A stretch of DNA of 64,000 bases from Isoperla grammatica (GCA_945910005.1 OX246743.1:46454361-46518360); one strand, 5' to 3'. Counted from the first letter of the stretch, positions 1-11,872 are shown. Notes: generated by a model not told the origin, from the sequence alone. A program made the numbers and translations.

Positions 1-129
1 TACTAAGATTCTTCCTTCTTCCCGAGTACATCTCCACCACATGGATGTGTACATAAGGAAGTCGCACGACTTTGTCACACCTTAGCTAGTCACTAGTGGC
101 CAGACTCGGTACCTATTATACGCATTAGG

Positions 130-485
130 GATTACATCGGGTACTCGGGTACCCGACTCCTGCCTGACTCCTCTTGTACCCGACTCCATTTTCTAGGAGT
201 CGACTCCTTCAAACATCGGTTGCTGTGTGTAAGTGTATCATGTATTGGCGGTCTGTTACCCTTTCTGTTTCCCTTTCCTTCCAAATTCCAATATTCACCT
301 AATATTACAAATCAGTAATAAAAAAACAATAAAGCCAAATCACTTTTTTTGCTCCCGCCTGGAACACACGCAGCCCGCCGAGGGTGTTGCATTGCAACAT
401 TGGTTAAAATTAATCGCTTTTACTTTATTTTTTTGTCATTCGAGGAGTCGACTCCTACCCGACTCCTAAGGCTCAGAAGCCGACT
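130..485. repeat. GACTCC-rich degenerate repeat cluster with two identical palindromes
   Basis: CGACTCC/GGAGTCG motifs recur at 150-210 and again at 441-485. Each block contains the perfect 14 bp palindrome AGGAGTCGACTCCT (195-208 and 443-456), beside ACCCGACTCCT. Two similar blocks about 250 bp apart could be the subterminal regions of a small foldback element, but I see no clear target duplication. The DNA between them is ordinary AT-rich sequence. Confidence 0.5.
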
Positions 486-791
486 GCAATATTTACTACC
501 CGATGTCATCACTAATATGCATGATGATGATTTCTTGCACCATCCCAACTGCGCACGTATGAAACCTATACCTATTCAATGTCAATGTATGTATGATTAT
601 GAATGATGAATGAATTGAATATCGGCTATTATACATAGATGCACGTTGCATGATTCATGTGACAATGGCGTCGTCGTCATTGTGTTGTGTCGTACCGTGC
701 GTCAAGCGTGACTCAAGTATAATGTAAGTATAAAAGTCGTGTGGATAAAGGTCTGGCGACCCGACGGCGCCGGTTGATGACGACGTCAACG

Positions 792-809
792 TATATATAT
801 ATATATATA
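792..809. repeat. (TA)n microsatellite
   Basis: A run of nine TA dinucleotides flanked by GACGTCAACG and CGTCCCACG. Confidence 0.9.
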
Positions 810-829
810 CGTCCCACGCGGCTTAGCCT

Positions 830-2850
830 TTAGAGGGAACGTTTGATGACACAGAGGGATGTTTGCCTAGTGTTTCTCGTCGGATATCTTTGATTCGCAT
901 TGTCATCTTTGTATGGTGATTGTTGTGATATTTTCATTTCTTTAAATATAATTATATTTACAAATTTAAAAAGCAAAGCGACTTTAGAACTTAAAGGTGG
1001 TTCAAAGATAGAGATTATCACAGGTAACATCTACCTTACTTAGGATGGCATCACTTGAATTCTACAAGAGAAGTGCGAATTTCCTTCACTTTCACAACAA
1101 TCAGTACAATATTGCTAATTCCGGTAGGAAGTTTCTACTCCATGGGAAAGTGTTGTAGAGGTGGGGTTAGAGTAGAGTAGATTGGGAAGAGGGCATAGCC
1201 CAGTAAGATCGTTCTACCATGGGAAGAGGGAGAAGGGAGGTAGGGGAGGTTACATTATCTAGTATTCCCTCGGTTCATTGCTGTTGACTAGAAGATCAGA
1301 TAAGAGAGCAATTAGCCTGGTACGGACGTAACCCACCCCACTCCACCCCTATAAACCTCTTTTCAATCGTGGACAAAGCAGCCAACAACCCCTTTCTCCT
1401 GACGTAACAACGGACACAACTATCGCACCAAGGGTGCTGGAAACTGCTCTCATTTGTCTGTGGAGGAAATAGTGAAGTATTAGCGGTTGTCTTCGTCGCT
1501 CTGTCTAGACACTTTGCGCGCGAGGAACCCTGCCAGATATATTTTTATACCAACCTGTTGAATGCGGCGTATCATATATTGGCGACATGTTTGGCCCGCA
1601 CGAGCAGCTGGCATTACTTGTGCGACAGTTGACGACACGCGGGTACAGTCGTCATGTCGGGTCTGACGTAGACCGGGGCTTGAACCCCCGTCCATGTTGT
1701 TCAGTGACTATTACTGCGCATGTGCACAGACATCCCAGCAAACACGAGATGTTTCTCAACTGACCGTCGAACATAACGCGTAGTAGTTACCATTATCTTG
1801 TTATTGGATGCCCTCTACCATCAGCTGTCACATATCCATATGAACAAACACTACGATTTACATTGAAATCTAGAGACAAATATTTTGATTCGTTCCCCCG
1901 AGATTTCACAAAAACAAAATTGGAGCAAAATATTGTGTAGGGATACAAAACAAGGCAAATATTCCTTTCGTCTCCCCCTTGAGTAACCTGGTTTAGAAGT
2001 CGGTCAGCAAACATTATACTTCTAAAGGAAGATTTCCTTTACACCGCGAGAAGAGGATGGCTCTCCTCAAGAATGTACAACGTACAGTTTGAAGGTAGAC
2101 AACGAAGAAGTTGATTGTGTGTGTTGGAATGGTTCGTGTAAAGTATGATGTGTATGAAGAGATTGATGTATGAATGTTGGGGTAGGTGCGACGATGTATG
2201 ATGGTCACGCTTTGTGCTGCTCCCCCTTCACCCCCGACACAAAACACTAATCAGTCATGATTTAAAACAGACATTTCAAACATTTTGTAAGGAGTTTTTC
2301 AGTGCCAATTAAAACTGTAATATGGTGATCATAGAGGAACAAATACTACTGAAGTATAACCAATGTGATTATAACTAATGTAATTCATATAAATAAGGAA
2401 CTAAGATTCAGGAAGTAAACAGGAAAACAACGAAAATACTAACAACTGTAAGCTATATATTTTGCTCGGCGTTTTCAATAACCTCGGCCACAACAAACGT
2501 CTCGTCCCCAGCTGATACTAAATATACACCATCCACAACACAAGACAAGACATCTGTCTGTCTGTCTTGCCCTAAATCTCAGGTTACCGAGCCCAGGTGG
2601 GGCCCTGCCCTGCCCAGTTAGCACCCGTCACATAACTCAGTCATTAGTCATTAGTCACGCCGCTGTAATGAAGTGACCCACATGTAATAATAGACATAGG
2701 TACGACCATCGCTTGTACTTACTATACACACCCCCTACTGGGAAGCAGAGAACGTTTTATGATTGTTGCTACTATTTTTTTAAATTTCGTTCAATATCAA
2801 AATTTGGGAATGATGCGAGGCTGCATATTATCATGATGTACAGATATTCT
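830..2850. other. No recognisable gene; ordinary intergenic-like sequence
   Basis: Mixed composition with frequent stops in all frames. Around 1650-1690 a minus-strand GGGGGTTCAAGCCCC forms a T-arm-like stem-loop resembling a tRNA B box, the only structured item I noticed. ORFs here are under 80 codons with no splice or poly(A) pairing that I trust. Confidence 0.4.
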
Positions 2851-2864
2851 AAAAAAAAAAAAAA
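2851..2864. repeat. Poly(A) run of 14
   Basis: One of only two A/T homopolymers of 13 or more that I found in the window. The following GGATGGGCAATCGATT resembles a decayed hAT end, but no partner terminus was found. Confidence 0.8.
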
Positions 2865-3170
2865 GGATGGGCAATCGATTAGGTTTTGATAAAATTAGAC
2901 AATTTAGGACGTTTTAGGCTCAGTAGTACTTTCATTGTAAATGTATTGTATATAGGTTTTTTTAAGAATGTAACAATTCATTAATTTATCCAGCCTTGAC
3001 TGGGATTTCGAGTTATATATTTATCTACGGGGAGCAATTATTGCCAGTTTGCAATCATAATAAGAAAGGTTCGTAGTGATCTGGGGGCACTTTGAGTTGT
3101 TGTTCTCGAGACAGTGGCCAGGCAGTTGGAGAAAAGTCCCTCCGGAGTGCGGGGTTCGCGCCTCGAGTAT

Positions 3171-3408
3171 ACGCCCACAGTGTCGCCCATACGACGCGTA
3201 GGTGACAGACAGGCGTCCAAGTCAGCTGTTTAAGGTGCTCGCGCCCGTACGCCCACAGTGTCGCCCATACGACGCGTAGGTACGGTGGGTGACAGACAGG
3301 CGTCCAAGTCAGCTGTTTAAGGTGCTCGCGCCTGTACGCCCACAGTGTCGCCCATACGACGCGTATGTGACAGACAGGCGTCCAAGTCAGCTGTTTAAGG
3401 TGCTCGCC
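3171..3408. repeat. 78-87 bp tandem repeat, three units
   Basis: Units begin ACGCCCACAGTGTCGCCC at 3171, 3249 and 3336. The middle unit carries a 9 bp insertion near TACGGTGGG. All contain CAAGTCAGCTGTTTAAGG. The array lies inside the 2989-4056 inverted-repeat element and produces a spurious repetitive minus-strand ORF. Confidence 0.85.
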
Positions 3409-3411
3409 GTC

Positions 3412-3419
3412 TATAAATA
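3412..3419 (+). promoter_or_regulatory. TATA-like box directly after the tandem repeat
   Basis: TATAAATA in the context CTATAAATAG is a full TATA consensus. It follows the last tandem unit and precedes a GC-rich stretch. Whether it drives transcription is inference; no downstream ORF is recognisable. Confidence 0.25.
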
Positions 3420-4059
3420 GCCCCCACAGAGGCGCCACCAGTCCCGTGTGCTGTGTTACCGGCCAGACAGACAGACATAGAAGATGCCAGCCAGCCAGCA
3501 CGCAACCTTTGCGTCGTGTAATTACATTCGCGAGGGGGTCGATCCGAGGGTCGATCATGCCGTGTACGTCGGTCTCTTATCGACGTCGACGAAGACGCTT
3601 TCATTTGAAAGTCAAATGTGTGCGGAAATTAGGGTGTGCGGTGGTTCCCGCCGTGTTGCTGTAGTAGATATTATGGCCGCTAGGAGGTCTCTCGTCACTC
3701 ACATATGAGGGATCGACGTTGATGTTGATGATTACTCGACGGACTTGGTCATCACCGAATCAACACGTCGCACGTCGCCGGGGTCGTCATAAGGGGTTGA
3801 GTTGAGGGGTTGGTGGACGTTCAGGTCGCAAAGGAGAGGTCAGCACCTATGAAGAAGAAGAAAGCTATGAAAGAAGGAAAACATATCGTAGTACTATATA
3901 GGATGCAAACTGATCACACTACATTTTCTTGGCTTTTTATTTCGTCTCCCGGAAAGTTTTGCCCCAGAGGTCTCAAACATTCTTATACTAAACTGTAAAC
4001 TGGCAATTTGCTCCCCGTAAAATAAAATATAACTCTAAATCCCAGTCAAGGTTGGACGA

Positions 4060-6268
4060 TGACAATGAGAAAGCTGGACAGGAATATGTGCGAGTGCGAG
4101 TATATCTCGTATCTTACGCATAATCCTGCGTATACCACCTTGGATATCGCGCCCACCTCAATCTCATATATAGCCCAGGCTCGCAATTAATTATTTCCAC
4201 CTGTAAGGCTGTACAGTATACATCACCATACAAATGTATAACGTGTCTGCGGCCGCTGGCACGTCTAGACATTGCGGCCGGGTGAGCTAACCTAATTAAT
4301 TACCCCCTATCACGAGCGTGGAAAAACACTCGACTAGAACCTATAGAAAGTGGGCGGGGCGGGGGGCTTATCTCCAGCCGGCGATGTTGATAAACGTTAG
4401 TTTGATTTCCCATTAATCGACCGCACAACGAATTGATAAATCGGCATTTCCGTCGAAGTGTATAATAATATTATATTGTGTACTTTAAAAAAAATGGCGA
4501 GCGCTCGACGCGCGCGTGATACGGCGAAGACGATAGGACCCTGGTTCTCGGTAACGCCGCGCGTCGCTCGCGCTGCTCGAGGCCTCTTTGCAAACACACG
4601 ATGGATGGATGGTTGGAGTTCTTTGGTATAATATTGATACATGTGTTTTTTGTTGGCGTCCGTTTCCGATTAAATACGCCCCTTCGTGGGAAGTCGAGGA
4701 GGCCACACGATACGACCGAGACCTTCCTTCCAGTTAGTGTGCAGACATTGTGTCCTTCTGGTATTCCCTATAATCTCATGCCAAACAAGTACGTTTTTTA
4801 ATGTATGTATTCACACATGGATTTCCAAGGAAGTATACTCAGGCTCATGGCGTAGTGGGAGAAATGGGGGCTAAGAAGGGGGGGGGGGATAATCTTTAAT
4901 CCACCTAACTTCATTTCTCGCGAGCTCCCAATCCTCAAACCTGCTCACATTTTGTCAATAATCAAAATTTAATTTTCCGGGGAGATTTTAAACAAATCGT
5001 GCATCGTGTACATAATAAGATAGATCTTCATTAGGAACTTGCTGCATTTTGGAAAGTGATTCCTATACCTACATACATGTACTGTCCGTCATAAACCAAT
5101 GGGTGTATTATAGTAAAGGTAACTGCTTTGTCAACACCTCTTACGTATTTCAAAGTATAAAGAACATTGCGTTTGTAAGTTCTAGACTTAATTATAGCCT
5201 GCGCTAAAGTTAGAACGAACGCGTTTAGCGAAGCCAATAAGATATGCCAATTACCAAGCTTATTTTAAGAAGAACCTCTGCACCTAGAATCTGCAGCATT
5301 TAAAAGTGTCAGTAGGCGATACGTACGTACGATAACAAAACCAGGAACTCACAAAACTATGAAGATATCTTTAGTACCCTTGATTTATGTATGTATGTCG
5401 GCGAGTGTTCCTTTACAAACTAATTTACTTTAGAGCAAGCAAAGATAAAATGAGGCCGACTGGTGTGTAAAAATAAAACGTTATGTTGTTATAAAATCCT
5501 AAATGTACGTATGTATATACGTACACATTACATTCACTTCACTCGAGTAAGTAGAGTTTGAAGTTAATTGAGCCTGGCCGTAATGGCGCCAACTACTCAA
5601 ACATTTACAACCGTAACGGTATCGCTCTCGTCTTGGTATAAGCTGGCTGATGCGTGTGTGGGTTTACGCACTACGCAACGTGAACTCTGTCGACAATGAA
5701 GCACACGCACACACGTCCCCTGCCCTTTCGTGCACGCCGCTTCTAATGGAAACCAACAGATTCTGTCGTTCTTTCACGCATTCGCAAAGGTGGTCTTCCA
5801 CATATAGTAGAACCGCATTATAGTCACGCCCGCTGTGTTAAGAGTTTTCACGTATCCAATCCAAGATCGTAAATTATCCCTAGTGGATCTGTTTCAAGTA
5901 TAGATAGACGAATTGGACTCGGCTAGTTCGTAAAGATGTGAAGAGTTGCGTTGCTGCAACTCTATTACGCACTTCGGTGCATTTCCATCGTTGTGCTAGA
6001 AATAGTGAACCGTATCCATAGGTGTCGAATAATTGGCCATCAAAACCTTCTCTTCCCTGTTGATTGCGTTCAAAATTATAGTTATTGATTTCCAGCGAAG
6101 AACGAAAACAAATTCACTTCGTGTCTGAGATACTTTCTCGTTGCACCCTGAAACTATTCAATTAAAATCATGTGAATATGTTTCAAATATCTAATAAATG
6201 TTGAAGGCGCAAATGACGCGCCCTAAAACCACACAACCACACAACCACATTCTCTCAGACAACACTTG

Positions 6269-6270
<2 letters not shown>
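4060..6270. other. No recognisable gene; dispersed module at 5370-5395
   Basis: Ordinary sequence with an 11-G run near 4880. ACCCTTGATTTA followed by GTCGGCGAGTGT at 5370-5395 matches a dispersed module seen elsewhere (28347, 37827, and partly 54556 and 55231). Short palindromic CGTACGTA motifs occur near 5320 and 5520. No exon is supported. Confidence 0.4.

Positions 6271-6271
<1 letters not shown>

Positions 6272-6352
<81 letters not shown>
6272..6352. repeat. (CT)n microsatellite, about 80 bp
   Basis: An uninterrupted CT dinucleotide run of about 40 units. It creates a spurious Arg-Glu repeat ORF on the minus strand. Confidence 0.97.
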
Positions 6353-6354
<2 letters not shown>

Positions 6355-6604
6355 GCAAGTCATACTTTCCACCTAACCTTGCTTTGCTTCCAATGTTGTG
6401 GTATAGGTAATCTGTTTGGCTTGACACCGAACCTCGCCAAAACGTTCTACCACGCCACGTCCACATGTTTACCGCGTGACATGTGCATGCGTTCCTTAAT
6501 TCACTTACCGTTATGCATTTTAAAAAGGTTATAGCGATATTATTTATTCATAATGCAAGCATGCACGCTACCAGCGATTGTGTTACGAATTATTCTTCAC
6601 AGGC

Positions 6605-6828
6605 ATAACGTGCAGTGGCGGTCGCGGGGGGGCCCGTCGCTCTAAGGTGCCCAAAAATAATTTCTAAGTTATGTATATACACCATCATCAACTTTTGAAT
6701 TAAAAGAAAAAATATGCTCTAATAAAAAAGTGTAAAAAATGCAAATTATAAAACTTCTATGGGGGGCCCGTAAATACTTTTTCGGGGGGGGGGGGGGCTG
6801 GAGTTGTAGTTACGCCACTGATAACGTG
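6605..6828. mobile_element. hAT-type MITE, 208 bp, with perfect 8 bp target duplication
   Basis: ATAACGTG occurs at 6605-6612 and again at 6821-6828, directly flanking an element that starts CAGTGGCG (6613) and ends CGCCACTG (6820). An 8 bp duplication with CAGTGGCG-type ends is the hallmark of hAT non-autonomous elements. The interior is AT-rich with a 7-G run near the left end, GGGGGGCCCGT in the middle and a 14-G run at 6784-6797 near the right end. There is no coding potential. Confidence 0.88.
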
Positions 6829-8189
6829 TAGTGTTGGTCGTCGCTATAGTAGGAAGGAAAAGCAGGGAAATTGATAGAAGAGCATTATTTCTATACTCTC
6901 CGTTCAAAAAGATGAATTTTTGTCGCAAAGAGGTTCGGCATGAACGAGATTGAGAATATAATAACGAGAGCGAATTAGCAAATCGAAGAAGTGAACAGGA
7001 GGACCACGATCAAGGACAAAAAGATTGATTCAATTTGCAATATGTACGGGAGCCTTCTTTGCACGTACCGGTCACTACGAGCTAGAGACGATAAAATGTG
7101 TCCCTCGTTTGAGTCGGGCCAGGCTTGACGCGATGCAGAGCTCAGCTCACTATGGGACAATGAATGGTCTCGTGGTCTATCGTCTGTTGGGCAAGGACAA
7201 AAGAGTCTGACGGCTCCATTAATTCCCTTTGTGCCCGAGTGACAAGTGTGCGGTCATTGCGGGATGCAACTGTTGCACAGGAAACACTTGTTGTTGTATC
7301 TACAAATTTTACCTCAAAACCCAAGACACCATTAAAAACTTCGAGTGTAACTAAAGCGAAGAATCAAAATTGTGGTGTATATTTTTCTGTTGGTAGAAAC
7401 TTGTACGCTGCTCCTTACTACGTTTCATTCAGTTCTCGTAATGCAACGTGAGAACCAACGGATTATACACATACAATCTCGCAACGGGATCTGATTGTTA
7501 CCTGCTGCATGTGCACATTGTGTGAGCTGAGCTATTCTTAGACTGGGCGTGACACGTTGGCTGGTTTCAAGGTGGCCGACATATGAACAACACACTTTTA
7601 CTCATTTTTAAAACGGTTTATTTTAATAATTGGATCCCTAGTAGTAGAAGAAACTGCAATAGTTTCTATTCTTAGCATGCAGGCCATGTGAATTGGAATG
7701 CAACGTGGAGAAAACTATTTAAATATATAATTTTACGACATACTCAGTTAATTGCAAGAAGTGATTTTTTTTTTAAAGGTACGCTACATTTTTAATTGTG
7801 ATGATAGAACAGGTGAAATATACGTTTGGTCCGACCCGGACTCAAACGTGGGTCATTTGCCTGTAGAAGTACTCACTCCGTTTAACAATGTTTGTAATTA
7901 TTCCTGATTTATAAATTACTTTCATCGCATTGGAGAACATGTCTGGCAACTGAGCCAGGGTATCACAGGAGCCAAGTCCAGTACTGAGATTAGATTAAAC
8001 ATGCTTACGCACATCAGTTAACAATTTGTAGCTGACTTGTCGAATTCTAGACGTAATAATTATGTATATTATTATTATTTAATCAAGAAAATTAAAAAAA
8101 ATGTTTCAAGTTATACACTTGATGTATGCACACCGGCTAATGGGGCATGGGATGTGAATGTCATACTGAAAATTATGTATGCATGTGTA
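6829..8189. other. No recognisable gene
   Basis: Short ORFs only (up to about 95 codons, overlapping on both strands around 7000-7450) with no convincing splice signals. The 7450-8190 stretch is AT-rich and featureless to me. Confidence 0.35.
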
Positions 8190-8190
8190 A

Positions 8191-8251
8191 GGGGGGGGGG
8201 GCGGTAGGGGGAGGTAGGGGTAGGTGTAGGGTAGGTGGGTAGGGGTAGGGT
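8191..8251 (+). repeat. G-rich degenerate GGTAGGG tract
   Basis: An 11-G run followed by about 50 bp made almost only of GGTAGGG-like words (TAGGGG, GGTAGG, GTAGGG). There are many closely spaced G-triplets on the plus strand, so quadruplex formation is plausible. It is not a clean TTAGGG telomeric array. Confidence 0.75.
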
Positions 8252-8259
8252 GAATAAGA

Positions 8260-9478
8260 TATTTAATAAGTAACTGCATGTGCAATGTAAGGTATGTTGT
8301 GATGAGTACGGCGAGTGAAACAAGTTCTCGCCCGGTGAAAGGATTGTACTGACAGACCAGAGGAGCCGAGCCGAGAATGAAGACGACCAACCAAAAGGTC
8401 GCGGGCCGCGTTGTTGTTGTTTTGTCGTTCATACCGGTCGCCAATGTGTGTTCACCCCTCTCTCTTGGAAAGTTCATGCGGTCGCCTCTCTCTCTCCGGA
8501 CAAGGAATCTATACGACGCTTCTTGTTTTAGTGTCCGTCTTCACAAGTAAAGACGAATTAGTGTTCGAATCAACACGCTATACACAATATGCAAAAATGT
8601 GATTAAATGCCACAATGAAGTTTCAAATGAATCATTAAAAACTGGATTAACAAGATTTCAATTACTGTAAACATTACCGCAGTCTTTTGGATACCTATCA
8701 AAAATGTTGTTTAAATTTTATGTAATTATATTATTCATTTATAACTTTTGAATCCATTTTTAGTTCACGTTCAAACAGTGTCGTACTCCCAGAATACCAT
8801 TTCCGGTTTACTCAGTAATGTACATTTATTATCATTATTACAAATGTGTAAGTCCTGCCTCCTATGTCGTGTTGTGTTGCCTACCGTTCAGAAACGTTCG
8901 TAGTTCGTGTTCTCCGAATCCCCTCGTTCTTGTTGACTTCTTTGCAACGTGCGTGAGTGCTCTATCGAAGGTTTCCGTTGCGCATTGTTATCTTATAAAT
9001 AGAAAACACCTGTTTGGTTGGCACGGTATAATTTTTTGTTTGATTAGCTAAACGTTAGAAATGACGTGTTGACAATGTCTTCGCCAAGATTATTGTAGCA
9101 ATACATTATGTCCTTGAAGCGAACGACATGTGTGAACTCAAAACAAACTAGTGGACTACAAACAATGGACAGCATTAATTGAACAAGATTACCATATTGA
9201 ATATTCTAATATTCTTGAATATTCTAACATAATTAATTCATAATCTGGGGTAATTATTGAGGTGTTTTGTGTTAGTCTTGTGAACTCTGTTTGATATCCG
9301 TTTGAAAGTCACATTATTCTTCTTGTCTTATACATTATGTATTGTATATATAAATAACATATTATAAAAACATACATTGCCATTTGTCCCTACACGCAAT
9401 ACACGTATTTCCCACAAAGCTGTATTGAAGCTGAAAACCTAGTTATAGACGATATTGAGAATGGAATTAACGTCGTCG
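8260..9478. other. No recognisable gene; AT-rich
   Basis: Mostly AT-rich with scattered short ORFs. Nothing beyond chance. Confidence 0.35.
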
Positions 9479-9479
9479 T

Positions 9480-9518
9480 TGTTTCTGTTGTTGTTGTTGT
9501 TGTTATTGTTATTGTTGT
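9480..9518. repeat. (GTT)n microsatellite, imperfect
   Basis: GTTGTTGTTGTT grading into ATTGTTATTGTT. Confidence 0.85.
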
Positions 9519-9664
9519 GAGGGGCGTCGCCGCGCAGGTATTTATTTATAGCCAGTGCAGTACTGCGCACGCTGCAGTATGCAATTATCACGGCCCACTT
9601 CCCACCGACCCGACTTGTTATCGAAGTCTGGCGCTTTCAAAACAACAACGTGTAACACGACCGC

Positions 9665-9705
9665 GCCGGCCGGGTCTCGAACCCGGAACTACGCGGAATG
9701 CAAGT
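9665..9705 (-). repeat. tRNA-like B-box fragment
   Basis: On the minus strand CCGGGTTCGAGACCCGG is a T-arm stem-loop with a GGTTCGAGACC B box. The upstream sequence does not fold into a tRNA, so this looks like a degenerate tRNA-derived SINE remnant just before the 77 bp satellite. Confidence 0.4.
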
Positions 9706-9862
9706 TCAACGTGCTTGCATCGCCGCGGCTATAAGTGCGGCGGCGCTGGATGCGTCTTTGTTGGGTTATTATTACTTGTCTTATTACTGGCGCTGGGGCA
9801 ATCGTTTATACTTTATAGTCCTGAATGTCCCGAAGCAAGCAAGAAACAGGCAAGCGTTGTAC

Positions 9863-11384
9863 AAGTACGGGGTAGCAGGGTTGAGACAGCTGCCGTGCGG
9901 AGCGCTGAGAAGGTGTATCGGGGGTTGCCTACGCGCTCTAAGTACGGGGTAGCAGGGTTGAGGCAGCTGCCGCGCGGCGCGCTGAGAAGGTGTATCGGGG
10001 GTTGCCTACGCGCTCTAAGTACGGGGTAGCAGGGTTGATACAAGTACCGGGCGGCGCGCTGAGAAGGTGTATCGGGGGTTGCCTACGCGCTACAAGTACG
10101 GGGTAGCAGGGTTGAGGCAGCTGCCGTGCGGCGCGCTGAGAAGGTGTGTCGGGGGTTGCCTACGCGCTACAAGTACGGGGTAGCAGGGTTGAGGCAGCTG
10201 CCGTGCGGCGCGCTGAGAAGGTGTATCGGGGGTTGCCTACGCGCTCTAAGTACGGGGTAGCAGGGTTGATAAAGTGCGGCGCGCTGAGAAGGTGTATCGG
10301 GGGTTGCCTACGCGCTACAAGTACGGGGTAGCAGGGTTGAGGCAGCTGCCGCGCGGCGCGCTGAGAAGGTGTATCGGGGGTTGCCTACGCGCTCTAAGTA
10401 CGGGGTAGCAGGGTTGATACAAGTACCGGGCGGCGCGCTGAGAAGGTGTATCGGGGGTTGCCTACGCGCTACAAGTACGGGGTAGCAGGGTTGAGGCAGC
10501 TGCCGTGCGGCGCGCTGAGAAGGTGTGTCGGGGGTTGCCTACGCGCTACAAGTACGGGGTAGCAGGGTTGAGGCAGCTGCCGTGCGGCGCGCTGAGAAGG
10601 TGTATCGGGGGTTGCCTACGCGCTCTAAGTACGGGGTAGCAGGGTTGATAAAGTGCGGCGCGCTGAGAAGGTGTATCGGGGGTTGCCTACGCGCTACAAG
10701 TACGGGGTAGCAGGGTTGAGGCAGCTGCCGCGCGGCGCGCTGAGAAGGTGTATCGGGGGTTGCCTACGCGCTACAAGTACGGGGTAGCAGGGTTGAGGCA
10801 GCTGCCGTGCGGCGCGCTGAGAAGGTGTATCGGGGGTTGCCTACGCGCTCTAAGTACGGGGTAGTAGGGTTGATACAAGTACCGTGCGGCGCGCTGAGAA
10901 GGTGTATCGGGGGTTGCCTACGCGCTCTAAGTACGGGGTAGCAGGGTTGATACAAGTACCGTGCGGCGCGCTGAGAAGGTGTATCGGGGGTTGCCTACGC
11001 GCTACAAGTACGGGGTAGCAGGGTTGAGGCAGCTGCCGTGCGGCGCGCTGAGAAGGTGTATCGGGGGTTGCCTACGCGCTCTAAGTACGGGGTAGCAGGG
11101 TTGAGGCAGCTGCCGCGCGGCGCGCTGAGAAGGTGTATCGGGGGTTGCCTACGCGCTCTAAGTACGGGGTAGCAGGGTTGAGGCAGCTGCCGCGCGGCGC
11201 GCTGAGAAGGTGTATCGGGGGTTGCCTACGCGCTCTAAGTACGGGGTAGCAGGGTTGATACAAGTACCGTGCGGCGCGCTGAGAAGGTGTATCGGGGGTT
11301 GCCTACGCGCTACAAGTACGGGGTAGCAGGGTTGAGGCAGCTGCCGTGCGGCGCGCTGAGAAGGTGTGTCGGGGGTTGCATACA
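9863..11384. repeat. 77 bp minisatellite, about 20 units, with 379 bp higher-order repeat
   Basis: GCTGAGAAGG recurs at 9904, 9981, 10058, 10135, 10212, 10283, 10360, 10437, 10514, 10591, 10662, 10739, 10816, 10893, 10970, 11047, 11124, 11201, 11278 and 11355. The spacing is always 77 except two 71 bp units. Unit variants differ in the block after CAGGGTTGA (GGCAGCTGCCG, TACAAGTACCG or the short TAAAGTGCGG). Blocks 9981-10359 and 10360-10738 carry the same five variants in the same order and I found no difference between them. 77 is not a multiple of three, so the ORFs here are not maintained coding sequence. Confidence 0.97.
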
Positions 11385-11389
11385 GGCTC

Positions 11390-11856
11390 CAAATAAGGCG
11401 CACTGTGGCGTGATAGTTTGCATTATACGGTGAGTGTTGTTAGAGCTTGTTACGACAAATGACTGTTACACTCCTTGCAAGAATCAATGCCGTGTTTATG
11501 TTTACAACGGACGCTCTTGGTCTTGGTTCTCGCGCGACACGTGCACGCACGGTTATATAGCGCACCGGTGCACGTGCACTCGCACACGTGTACACACGTT
11601 GTGAGCGGACGGAAGTTATATAACACAACACACGACAGGTACTCCTTGCATTGTCAATGAGCGGCAAACACATCGTGTACACTTGAAATGCAGTTCGATA
11701 TGTTTTATTCAGCGGTATATATTGTAATTGTGATATATATAAATAAATAATCCAGCCATCATACAACTGCGAATAGCAACGTCATGTATGATGGAGAGGT
11801 GTCCAATATTCATGTATGCTGAGTTTTATCGCCGTGATCGTGAGGGGGTAGGGGGA
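11390..11856. other. No gene seen; E-box-like palindromes
   Basis: CACGTG-type palindromes cluster at 11535-11600 (GTGCACG, GCACCGGTGC, CACGTGTACAC). Nothing coding is supported. Confidence 0.3.
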
Positions 11857-11872
11857 GGGGGGGGGGGGGGGG
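11857..11872 (+). repeat. Poly(G) run of 16
   Basis: Preceded by GGGGGTAGGGGGA, making a G-only tract of about 30 bases with two interruptions. Confidence 0.9.

Larger units (their letters stand above)
2989..4056. mobile_element. 1.07 kb non-autonomous element with about 70-80 bp terminal inverted repeats
   Basis: The left end starts TCCAGCCTTGACTGGGATTT. The right end finishes with its near reverse complement (AAATCCCAGTCAAGG then TTGGA). Complementarity continues inward through CTCCCCGTA and GCCAGTTT for roughly 70-80 bp per arm at about 85% identity with small indels. The interior holds a three-unit tandem repeat and a TATA-like box but no transposase-like ORF, so it would be non-autonomous. 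I see no clear target duplication: the flanks are TTAATTTA and CGATGACA. The superfamily is therefore unassigned. Two inverted copies of a shorter repeat that happen to lie 0.9 kb apart would be an alternative reading. Confidence 0.6.

Noticed and set aside
3055..3558. 167-codon minus ORF with three 26-residue repeats
   Set aside because: It is the tandem repeat inside the 2989-4056 element read in one frame.
6191..6466. Arg-Glu dipeptide-rich ORF
   Set aside because: A direct translation of the (CT)n microsatellite.
8191..8251. Interstitial telomere
   Set aside because: The words are GGTAGGG-like and irregular. There is no run of an animal telomeric hexamer.
9517..10029. 170-codon plus ORF over the start of the 77 bp minisatellite
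   Set aside because: It exists only because two 77 bp units happen to stay open. The period is not a multiple of three and the peptide just cycles frames of the repeat.
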